Translations under genes and position numbers: made by a program
Notes under the pieces: generated by a model
Seen by the model: only the letters and a program-made list of their open reading frames with translations
What the model was told of the DNA's origin: nothing
The model's database searches: none
Source of the DNA: Candidatus Thorarchaeota archaeon
GTDB taxonomy: Archaea; Asgardarchaeota; Thorarchaeia; Thorarchaeales; Thorarchaeaceae
Direction: 5' to 3'
Length of the DNA: 15,720 nt
NCBI GenBank assembly: GCA_016840825.1
Contig: JAEORN010000353.1
Location: 1-15,720, forward strand
Shown: piece by piece, positions 1-6,088 of the stretch
Layout of the letters: every line of letters starts with the position of its first letter
Position numbering within the stretch: position 1 is the stretch's first letter

Positions 1-515
1 AAACCGTGACAGATAAGTTGGCAAAGAAATGTGGTATCGATACGCATGATTTGTATTGTATTGTGGCACCTACTGCATGTAAAGTAGGGTCTGTTCAGAT
101 ATCTGCACGAGTCGTAGAGGTAGGAGTGCATAAACTCCATGAATTAGGCTTTGATCCAAGAAAGATTCGGAATGGCCATGGCGTGGCTCCAGTAGCACCC
201 GTTGTAAAGAAAGACGCGAAGGCTATGGGAATCACAAATGACTGTATCCTCTATGCAGGTCAGACCTACTATTATATTCGGCCCACAGAAGGAGATGACC
301 TCGCAGAATTGGCTAAGAAAGCACCTTCTTCATCCTCAGAGCAGTATGGAATGCCGTTCTATGACCTGTTCAAAAGCGTTGAATTTGACTTCTACAAGGT
401 GGACCCACTCTTATTCAGTCCAGCAGAGATGACCATCAACAATATCACAACAGGTGAGATTCACAAGGCAGGAAAGGTTAACCACACTGTATTGAAAGAA
501 TCGATGGGTCTTTAG
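1..515 (+). CDS. mch: Methenyltetrahydromethanopterin cyclohydrolase, C-terminal half (5' truncated by window edge)
   Basis: The frame is open from base 3 to the stop at 513-515 and gives about 170 residues, roughly the C-terminal half of the usual ~320-residue Mch. The GTG at base 6 is an internal codon, not a start. Mch interconverts N5,N10-methenyl- and N5-formyl-tetrahydromethanopterin in the cytoplasmic methanopterin C1 pathway used in methanogenesis, the archaeal Wood-Ljungdahl route or formaldehyde oxidation. The stretch reading VAPTACKVGSVQISARVVE, followed by HKLHELGFDP, matches the conserved central region of Mch as I know it. The C-terminal MTINNITTGEIHKAGKVN also fits the family end. 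The gene converges on the MFS transporter, with six bases between the stops. Identification is by recognised sequence pattern; the N-terminal half is outside the window. Confidence 0.88.
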   Translation, partial: TVTDKLAKKCGIDTHDLYCIVAPTACKVGSVQISARVVEVGVHKLHELGFDPRKIRNGHGVAPVAPVVKKDAKAMGITNDCILYAGQTYYYIRPTEGDDLAELAKKAPSSSSEQYGMPFYDLFKSVEFDFYKVDPLLFSPAEMTINNITTGEIHKAGKVNHTVLKESMGL

Positions 516-521
516 ATTGAG

Positions 522-1967
522 TTAGGTGACTTCAAGCTCACCAACTAGCTCAATCGCTTCTTCCTCAGCAGGAACGACGAGTTCTGCTTGGGGTATGGGG
601 TTTCTAAAGCCTTGAATGATTAGCAGAGTGCCAATCAGGGTCACTAATCCCATAAGTGCAAAGGTCGTTGGAAATCCGTGTAATGGTAAGAGCCAGCCAA
701 AGAGAAGAATGAAGGGTATTGCCATCATCATTGCTATTGTTGGTTGGAGGGAGTAGATACTGTTTCGAATCCTATTAGGAACAACATCAAGGAATACTCG
801 CTGATTCAGGATATTGGCAATACCACCGAACAAGTCACCCACGATGAAAATGATGTATATGAGAACGATTGGAAGTACGGACTGCGTTGGCATCTCGATT
901 AACGGGATATCGAATATGTAGAGTCCGACGATATCGACAGCCTCTGTCGGAGGCGGTAATGTGAATATGATAGCTGCTAGGAGAATGTTGAATATAACAC
1001 CAAGGAATTGGAAGAACCTAAAGCGAGGGGTCCATTTGACAGGATCGAACCTTTGAGCGATGACACCACTACGTTCCTGTCCAAATGCCTCAGGGAAGAA
1101 TACCAGAGTCCTGAATGATGATACCGTTACATCGTTGAAGAGATAGGCAAAGTAGAGAGGAAAGAGAACAATTTGCCACCATACTGTACCAATAGCCCAG
1201 AGAAAAATCTCTCCAAAGAGGACCAGAGATACAAATCTGCTTGAGAAAAGGAATCGTACTCCATCCTTCATTAATCCGGTATATTCTTTGAATGATTTGG
1301 ACTCGGAGGATTCACGAGCTCCGGGTATATCCTTTATGACTGATAGCACAACTAGTGCTAAGAGCAGGCATGCAATGGCTTGAAGTTGGAATACTAGCTC
1401 TCGGAAAAAGATAGTGGCAATTATACTTCCTGGTATTAGTACGAGTGTAGATGATATCTGCCATATGAACCCAACTTTTCCCCAAAAGACTCCGTATGCC
1501 TTACGATCTTTATCTTGAGGCATCGCCACTCGATAGTTATTATCGAACCATGCATGAAATGCTCCGCTTTCTTGTGACGCGCCAAATCCCATGAGAGCAT
1601 AGATGGCAACATAGACAATGAACTCAGTCGTGAATGTCAAAGTCGAAGTCAACCAGAAGGCAACTGCGTAACAGACCAGAGCGGAAGCAATGACCCATCT
1701 TTGCCCAATGTGATCACCAAGAGCGCCTGTTGGATAGTCAAATATGGTCTGAACAACCAATTGTATCACTACTAAGAAGCTGACAATAGTAATCCCTGCA
1801 AGGTAATCCCCTTGCCCAAGGGACTCGGCGATGAATATCGTCCAGAAAGTAGTAGATACCTGAAAGACGATAGCGAATGCAGGAAGAACGACAGCTAGAG
1901 TCTTGGCTAGACCGAAACCTGCTTCTGTTGCGTCTTGTAGACCGAAGGCTTTGGCTAACCTACTCAT
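522..1967 (-). CDS. Major facilitator superfamily (MFS) transporter
   Basis: This is an integral membrane protein of 481 residues with about twelve hydrophobic segments. An MFS motif A-like loop follows the second segment (residues 81-90, GALGDHIGQR). An acidic C-terminal tail (EEEAIELVGELEVT) should be cytoplasmic. Its substrate cannot be read from the sequence; drug or metabolite efflux is the commonest role of such proteins. The frame stays open to an ATG at 2045, which would add 26 residues. I prefer ATG 1967 because AAGGAGTGATA sits just upstream at 1971-1981, close to the ideal archaeal ribosome binding site, and because residues 1-20 then lead directly into the first membrane segment. 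It is transcribed divergently from the ubiquitin-like gene and converges on mch. The 1968-2103 intergenic region must hold both promoters. Confidence 0.85.
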   Translation of the reverse strand: MSRLAKAFGLQDATEAGFGLAKTLAVVLPAFAIVFQVSTTFWTIFIAESLGQGDYLAGITIVSFLVVIQLVVQTIFDYPTGALGDHIGQRWVIASALVCYAVAFWLTSTLTFTTEFIVYVAIYALMGFGASQESGAFHAWFDNNYRVAMPQDKDRKAYGVFWGKVGFIWQISSTLVLIPGSIIATIFFRELVFQLQAIACLLLALVVLSVIKDIPGARESSESKSFKEYTGLMKDGVRFLFSSRFVSLVLFGEIFLWAIGTVWWQIVLFPLYFAYLFNDVTVSSFRTLVFFPEAFGQERSGVIAQRFDPVKWTPRFRFFQFLGVIFNILLAAIIFTLPPPTEAVDIVGLYIFDIPLIEMPTQSVLPIVLIYIIFIVGDLFGGIANILNQRVFLDVVPNRIRNSIYSLQPTIAMMMAIPFILLFGWLLPLHGFPTTFALMGLVTLIGTLLIIQGFRNPIPQAELVVPAEEEAIELVGELEVT

Positions 1968-2103
1968 CACTATCACTCCTTGAATTCTATTAGAAGGTAA
2001 ATGAGGGCGGAAACATTCCTCTATTAGTATTTTGTACTCTGCCATTTTGAGTGATGCCGTTCACTTTATCATAGAGAGTCATTATCTAGAAAGTTGAAGT
2101 GGA

Positions 2104-2382
2104 ATGAAAATTCGTATACGATTTAGAGGCCCCTTGGCTTCTCGAATGCCTACAGATATAGTCGATCTGAATATCGATGATGATAGCAACCTGCAGCAAG
2201 CACTTGAGAAGCTACTGCTTGACTTTCCGTACGTAAAAGAAACATGGGAGTCCCCTGAGCAAATTGATCAAGATGCGTTATTGCTCAAGAACGACACCGA
2301 TGTGGGGCTCCTCGAGGGACTCTATACAGCTCTGCAGAAAGATGATGAGATTGTTATTTTGCCTCTCGTTCATGGAGGCTAG
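2104..2382 (+). CDS. Ubiquitin-fold MoaD/SAMP/Urm1-type small protein ending in Gly-Gly
   Basis: This protein has 92 residues. It starts with a beta-hairpin strand (MKIRIRFRGPLASRM), has a central helix (SNLQQALEKLL), and ends in a strand followed by a Gly91-Gly92 tail. A C-terminal Gly-Gly on a beta-grasp fold is the hallmark of sulfur carriers (MoaD, ThiS, Urm1) and archaeal SAMP modifiers, whose terminal glycine is adenylated by an E1-like enzyme. The end reads DDEIVILPLVHGG. The VHGG and the preceding NDTDVGLLEG resemble Urm1 (which ends LHGG) at least as well as the NGR...PPVAGG pattern of MoaD. No E1-like partner or molybdopterin gene lies nearby, so sulfur carrier and protein modifier both remain possible. 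Its TAG stop interlocks with the korC stop in a shared CTAG (2379-2382). No strong ribosome binding site precedes the ATG. Confidence 0.85.
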   Translation: MKIRIRFRGPLASRMPTDIVDLNIDDDSNLQQALEKLLLDFPYVKETWESPEQIDQDALLLKNDTDVGLLEGLYTALQKDDEIVILPLVHGG

Positions 2383-2903
2383 ACTAATGCTGCCCCTGCT
2401 CTGACAGCTTTCATGTTAATCTCGACATACCGCTCAGGTACCGAAGCTCTAACAGCCTTCTCCAATGCTTCGTCTGTTATTGCTCCAAGCTTCTGTGCAA
2501 GTGCTCCTAACATGACCATGTTTGATACAAGTCTGAGTCCCAGTTCGTCTGCGGTTCTCATTGCAGGGACCTTGAAGACCTGATAGTTGGTATCGATCTT
2601 TGACGTGTCAACAAGATCAGGGTCTACAATAAGGACACTACCTTCCTTTGCCTCTTCCAAGTATGCATCAAGAGCCTTCTGATTCATCGCGATTAGGATA
2701 TCGGACTTTCTGACCTTTGGATAGTGAATATCACCATCACTGATTATTATCTCTCCCTTAGCGGCGGTCCCGCGAGCTTCTGATCCATAGCTTTGACTTT
2801 GGACTGCATTGAGCCCTGCATTTACTGCAGCATTGCCCACAATTACAGCGGCGAGAACAACACCCATCCCACCAGTACCTGCGATTCTAATCTCCTGACG
2901 CAT
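2379..2903 (-). CDS. korC: 2-oxoacid:ferredoxin oxidoreductase, gamma subunit (KorC-like)
   Basis: This is a 174-residue gamma domain of the 2-oxoacid:ferredoxin oxidoreductase family. These cytoplasmic enzymes oxidise 2-oxoacids (here probably 2-oxoglutarate) to acyl-CoA and reduce ferredoxin, or run in reverse to fix CO2. Recognisable features are the N-terminal RIAGTGGMGVV loop (GTGGMG at residues 9-14), QSYGSEARGTAAKGEIIIS, and DILIAMNQKALD in the middle. The start ATG lies 17 bases inside the end of korB and is preceded by GAGGATCG, so the two genes are translationally coupled. Its stop shares CTAG with the stop of the convergent ubiquitin-like gene. The 2-oxoglutarate assignment rests on overall similarity to KorC. 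Pyruvate or another 2-oxoacid is possible. Confidence 0.88.
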   Translation of the reverse strand: MRQEIRIAGTGGMGVVLAAVIVGNAAVNAGLNAVQSQSYGSEARGTAAKGEIIISDGDIHYPKVRKSDILIAMNQKALDAYLEEAKEGSVLIVDPDLVDTSKIDTNYQVFKVPAMRTADELGLRLVSNMVMLGALAQKLGAITDEALEKAVRASVPERYVEINMKAVRAGAALV

Positions 2904-3774
2904 CGATCCTCACATCCGAGATATTAGAGAACATCTCATTCATTCTTTCGATAAGACCCGGTTCCTCTCGATCCACAAATACCCCAAGGTCAAGTCCGTC
3001 TTTTGTTGGGACTCTATAATTGAGGGGATCGTCCACCTTACGTACTGGGAGGGCCTTGAACCATTCCAAGAACTTCTGAGCTTCACCAATCTTTGCTCTT
3101 CTACCATATGCAGTTGGACACTGACTAAGCATCTCTACAAATGAGAATCCCTTGCGTTGGAGAGCGGTCTTTATCGCTCGGGCCGCTTGATTTGGGTGCG
3201 CTGTGGTCCATCGTGCGACGTAGTTCGCTCCTGCTGCCGCAACGAGTCGTGACATGTCAAATGGACGCTCTGGATTACCATAAGGTGTTGTAGAAGTAGT
3301 GTCTCCTGTGAAGGTGGTCGCACTCACCTGCCCACCGGTCATCCCATAGTTGTAGTTATTGCTGCATATAACAGTCATATCTACATTGCGACGAGCTGCG
3401 TGTATGAGATGATTTCCCCCGATAGTGACTAAATCGCCGTCGCCAGATATCACAACGACCTTGAGCTCTGGATTGGCAAGCTTCAGACCTGTCGCAAAAG
3501 CAACTGCACGGCCATGGGTCGTGTGTAGTGTATCTGCCCTGAAGTGAGGAGAAGGAATCCAAGCACCACATCCAATGCCAGAAACGAAGGCAAACTCACT
3601 CAGGTCCTCATGTCCGAGATCCTTCACAGCCTTCAAGAAAGCATTAGTGATTGTACCATTCCCGCATCCAGGACAGAAAGGCGATGGGAGGGCTTCCTCA
3701 CGGAGGTATTGTAATGAGATATGTGGAGCAGGTGTCGTCACAGCTATCACCGTACTACTGAGTTGAGCGACCAT
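2887..3774 (-). CDS. korB: 2-oxoacid:ferredoxin oxidoreductase, beta subunit (KorB-like, TPP and 4Fe-4S binding)
   Basis: This 295-residue catalytic beta subunit binds thiamine pyrophosphate and one 4Fe-4S cluster. Visible cluster ligands are Cys34 and Cys37 (CPGCGNG), Cys69 (GIGCG) and Cys219 (SQCPT), the same four-cysteine layout as archaeal OFOR beta subunits. The TPP/Mg motif is GDGD at 111-114, followed by NN at 139-140 and GMTGGQ at 144-149. Family similarity seems to begin at about residue 19 (ISLQYLREEALPSP). The first 18 residues are an unusual extension, and the bases coding for residues 5-18 are repeated at 5841-5880. An alternative GTG start at 3741 (codon 12) has GGTGAT four bases before it and would remove most of this extension; the ATG at 3774 has only a weak site. 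The alpha and delta subunits usually encoded beside KorB are absent here. Confidence 0.88.
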   Translation of the reverse strand: MVAQLSSTVIAVTTPAPHISLQYLREEALPSPFCPGCGNGTITNAFLKAVKDLGHEDLSEFAFVSGIGCGAWIPSPHFRADTLHTTHGRAVAFATGLKLANPELKVVVISGDGDLVTIGGNHLIHAARRNVDMTVICSNNYNYGMTGGQVSATTFTGDTTSTTPYGNPERPFDMSRLVAAAGANYVARWTTAHPNQAARAIKTALQRKGFSFVEMLSQCPTAYGRRAKIGEAQKFLEWFKALPVRKVDDPLNYRVPTKDGLDLGVFVDREEPGLIERMNEMFSNISDVRIDASGD

Positions 3775-3804
3775 CTTCTCGTTAATAACGTAGCGATACT
3801 AGCT
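3721..3804 (-). repeat. Copy 1 of a direct repeat spanning the korB leader and first codons
   Basis: Two blocks here recur at 5841-5925 in the same orientation. Block A, 3721-3760, matches 5841-5880 in 39 of 40 bases. Block B, 3784-3804, matches 5905-5925 in 20 of 21. The ~23 bases between the blocks, which include the korB ATG, have diverged. Block A carries a GGTGAT ribosome-binding-like site and a GTG codon in the korB frame. It ends exactly where KorB family similarity starts. Confidence 0.85.
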
Positions 3805-3807
3805 CCT

Positions 3808-4497
3808 TCAAATGCTCTTCGTTCGAGAAGCACTGTAGAGATTGTGCTTCTGCATGATCTCCATCTTCATCTCATCAGTGTATTCGACCTTCAGCTTCTC
3901 TCGCAATTCGACAGGTATAGGCTCTTTCTTTGCCATAAGCTCGCCCGCAATAGTGATGGAGTCTAGGAACTCTGCCAACCCCTTACGTGCATCCTCATCC
4001 TGAAGGATTTGGCCAGCTGGGAGAAGGATATGGACTGCTGTGGGATAGAGACTACGAACGATGTTGAAGGGAGAGATTTCTGGAAAGCCGCAAGTCGCAG
4101 CAATGACTAGCTCGGGAAACTTCTTCTGTCTATCAGGATGTGATACCTTACTATCTCTTACTATCATCTCTGGCAGAGAGAATGGAAAAGTACGCTCGAC
4201 CAAGCGTTGCATATAGTGAGTGATGTTGTTCCCATAGATAGGAGTGCCAAAGAGAAGGATGTCAGCTTCTCCAATTCTGGGTAGTATCCAGTCCATATCG
4301 TCACTATGCATGCATTTCCCAGGAGTCTTCCACCAACAGGTGAAGCAGCTTCTGCATCCATTGATATCTAGGTCTGAGATGTGATGCTTTTCTATCTCCA
4401 CACCTCCCTTCCGTGCGCCTTCGATGAATCGCTCTATCAGGATGTCAGTGTTTCCCCTCTCCTTTCGAGGACTAGCATTGAACGCGAGTAGCTTCAT
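3808..4497 (-). CDS. Iron-sulfur flavoprotein (Isf/WrbA-like flavodoxin fold, NADPH-dependent FMN reductase family)
   Basis: This 229-residue cytoplasmic protein has a flavodoxin-like fold. It begins with a first strand plus phosphate-binding loop, LLAFNASPRKERGNT, and GTPIYGNNIT (84-93) is the second FMN-contact loop. A compact cysteine motif Cys48-x2-Cys51-x2-Cys54-x7-Cys62 fits the CX2CX2CX4-7C signature of archaeal Isf proteins, which carry a 4Fe-4S cluster and FMN and pass electrons from ferredoxin to small acceptors such as O2 or peroxide. The frame is open to a TTG at 4506. I chose ATG 4497 because it starts immediately before the first beta strand, although no ribosome binding site is clear, so the transcript may be leaderless. 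It lies 33 bases upstream of korB on the same strand and could be cotranscribed with it. Confidence 0.85.
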   Translation of the reverse strand: MKLLAFNASPRKERGNTDILIERFIEGARKGGVEIEKHHISDLDINGCRSCFTCWWKTPGKCMHSDDMDWILPRIGEADILLFGTPIYGNNITHYMQRLVERTFPFSLPEMIVRDSKVSHPDRQKKFPELVIAATCGFPEISPFNIVRSLYPTAVHILLPAGQILQDEDARKGLAEFLDSITIAGELMAKKEPIPVELREKLKVEYTDEMKMEIMQKHNLYSASRTKSI

Positions 4498-4818
4498 GAA
4501 TATCAATGCAGTATGAATGATTATGACTGTTTACAGCTCAGCAAAATCTCTCTGATGGAGGAAGGTATAGGAAAACAATTGACTGCATATCAGTCACTTC
4601 TCAACGAAATTCAATGTAAATAGTGACATTTTCCTAATCATTATACAGAAAGTGCTTAGCTGATTTGAACCTCTCATTGCGCCGTTCATGAAATGCACAT
4701 TCGTTCTGGAGTGGTATGCTCCGTTGGATATGCGTGTTCAGGTCACATTAATCTGCCTGCAAGATGCTTTGCCAGCGAGCTAGCGGTATGAATTCATATA
4801 CCGGAGAACAACCGATCA
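4498..4818. other. Intergenic region with no convincing gene; one palindrome near the MarR-GNAT stop
   Basis: These 321 bases separate two minus-strand genes. The only structure I see is a hairpin-capable segment at about 4784-4804, with a 12-base perfect palindrome TATGAATTCATA inside GG...CC flanks, 15-20 bases past the stop of the MarR-GNAT gene. It is not followed by a T run on the minus strand, so it is at best a weak terminator. A 36-codon plus-strand frame (4512-4622) lacks a ribosome binding site, and I do not call it. Confidence 0.5.
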
Positions 4819-5748
4819 TCATAATGTGAGTTCCCAGAACTCTGAAACAAGTTTGTGACCGAATCTTTCGCATGCCTCCTCCTCAATGAGCTTAAAGCCA
4901 TATTTTGAATAGAGATGCCGTGCCGCAAGTAAATTACTTTGGGTCCATAGTTTGATTTTTCTGTAGCCGTTTCGTTTTGAGAAATCAATACACTCTTCGA
5001 TGAGTTTCCTTCCGATGCCTTTTCCTCTTGCTTTCGGTTCGACGAGGAACAGTCGTAATCTGGCCACCTGATTGCTATCATCAACAATCATTATTGAACC
5101 GACCTTTTCTCCGTTCTGTTCAGCAATCCATATTCGTTCCCGTTTTGAGTCATGATTTTGAATGAATCCTACTAGAATTTCTGCAGTCAAAGCCTCGAAG
5201 GTCTCATCCCAGCCATATTCTTCAGAATAGACAACGCCATGACGGTGTACAATCCATCCGATATCCCCTGCTCTGTGTTGGCGTATGACCAGATAGGAAG
5301 AGGGATTCGATGGTTGATTGAGAAGATGTTCGATTGTGTGCATTGCATTGACAAAGCGGTATTGGTCCTCATTTGACAAAGGCTCCAGCATTTCTCTAAT
5401 CTCTTCGCTGGCGCGATTATTGAGATTCTGAAATTCATTGATGCCTTTAATGGTGAGTCGTAAGATCCATTGTCTGTTGTCTATCTTCGACCTTTCTTTG
5501 GTTATCAGACCGTCCTTTTGAAAGACACTGAGGATGCGGCTCAAGTATCCGGGATCCATACCCAGTTTCTGAGCGATATCACTTGAATTGATTTCTTCTT
5601 GTTGAGCCAGTTCAAAAATGACACGTGCTTGAGAAAGGGAAAATCTGGTACTCAGCAGACCCCTGTTCAGAAGACCGATTCTTCTGGTGTACATCCGGTT
5701 GAACCTTCGAATGGATTGAATATTCTCTTCAACTTGGTTCTCGGTCAT
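4819..5748 (-). CDS. MarR-family transcriptional regulator fused to a GNAT N-acetyltransferase
   Basis: This 309-residue protein has two domains. Residues 10-145 form a MarR-type winged helix: a dimerisation helix, then NSSDIAQKLGMDPGYLSRIL (55-73) as the helix-turn-helix, then the basic wing KERSKIDNRQWILRLT, then C-terminal dimer helices. Residues 155-309 are a GNAT acetyltransferase with the acetyl-CoA loop ARGKGIGRKLI (240-250) and the terminal ARHLYSKYGFK helix-turn. This fusion is a known architecture, common in bacteria. The regulator half should bind palindromic DNA, and the acetyltransferase substrate is unknown. The frame opens at a GTG at 5760. I prefer ATG 5748, with GGGGA six bases upstream. 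A perfect MarR-type palindrome lies 44 bases upstream, so autoregulation is likely. Acquisition from bacteria is possible but untested. Confidence 0.9.
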   Translation of the reverse strand: MTENQVEENIQSIRRFNRMYTRRIGLLNRGLLSTRFSLSQARVIFELAQQEEINSSDIAQKLGMDPGYLSRILSVFQKDGLITKERSKIDNRQWILRLTIKGINEFQNLNNRASEEIREMLEPLSNEDQYRFVNAMHTIEHLLNQPSNPSSYLVIRQHRAGDIGWIVHRHGVVYSEEYGWDETFEALTAEILVGFIQNHDSKRERIWIAEQNGEKVGSIMIVDDSNQVARLRLFLVEPKARGKGIGRKLIEECIDFSKRNGYRKIKLWTQSNLLAARHLYSKYGFKLIEEEACERFGHKLVSEFWELTL

Positions 5749-5791
5749 AGAGTTCCCCACTTATGGACTAATTTATTTGATTGAAGCAAAT

Positions 5792-5816
5792 ATTTAGTTG
5801 ACATTGTCAACTAAAT
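5792..5816. promoter_or_regulatory. Putative MarR operator overlapping the promoter of the MarR-GNAT gene
   Basis: Arms ATTTAGTTGAC (5792-5802) and GTCAACTAAAT (5806-5816) form a perfect 11-bp inverted repeat around a 3-base centre. The core reads GTTGA-N5-TCAAC, the form known for the MarR-family regulator MexR. On the minus strand the site runs directly into TAAATATTTG, a plausible TATA box with a predicted start near 5765. Binding would therefore block TBP/TFB access and shut off the gene. Confidence 0.75.
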
Positions 5817-5840
5817 TAGAAGAATCTTTCTATCAGCGTC

Positions 5841-5925
5841 ATGTGGAGCAGGTGTCTTCACAGCTATCACCGTACTACTGAGATGGCCGGAACGTTTTGC
5901 TGTGAATAACCTAGCGATACTAGCT
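5841..5925 (-). repeat. Copy 2 of the korB-leader repeat (untranslated or short leader-ORF remnant)
   Basis: This matches copy 1 at 3721-3804: 39/40 bases in 5841-5880 and 20/21 in 5905-5925. Read on the minus strand it keeps the korB frame for 14 codons (LSSTVIAVKTPAPH, one Thr to Lys change). It then leaves the similarity at 5840 and meets a stop at 5811-5813, inside the MarR palindrome. It lies in the 340-base gap between the MarR-GNAT gene and the amidotransferase-like gene, and I see no intact gene there. Similarity may continue weakly into 5926-5965, against the 3' end of the flavoprotein gene. Confidence 0.8.
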
Positions 5926-6029
5926 GTTTCAATTCATTCTTTTCATAGAAGAATCACTAGAATCTGAGATTTACCAATACCCTTAGCGACAAGTCGCTTC
6001 TTCTTTCTCGTTGCGCCGATATGGAGCCT

Positions 6030-6039
6030 TAATTAAAGA
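6030..6039 (+). promoter_or_regulatory. Possible TATA box for the amidotransferase-like gene
   Basis: TTAATTAAAG sits about 55 bases before the ATG at 6089 and would place transcription near 6060. A second AT-rich run, TTATATAAAA (6061-6070), is too close to the start codon for a leadered transcript that carries the AGGTGG site at 6077-6082. It could only serve a leaderless start. Confidence 0.4.
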
Positions 6040-6088
6040 TTGTAACTTCATCTTGCTCAATTATATAAAATTTCTAAGGTGGAAGTGA

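Noticed and set aside
1968..2045. N-terminal extension of the MFS transporter to ATG 2045
   Set aside because: The AAGGAGTGATA at 1971-1981 is a strong ribosome binding site for ATG 1967 and would be unnecessary inside a coding region. A leaderless start at 2045 is not fully excluded.
3721..3966. 81-codon plus-strand frame opposite the korB start and flavoprotein end
   Set aside because: It lies antisense to two well-supported genes and has no ribosome binding site.
4512..4622. 36-codon plus-strand frame in the 4498-4818 gap
   Set aside because: No ribosome binding site, no recognisable protein pattern, and length expected by chance.
5985..5998. Short hairpin AGCGAC-AA-GTCGCT followed by a pyrimidine-rich run
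   Set aside because: It looks like a plus-strand terminator, but no plus-strand gene lies upstream of it. The loop is too small for the full stem, so it is probably chance.
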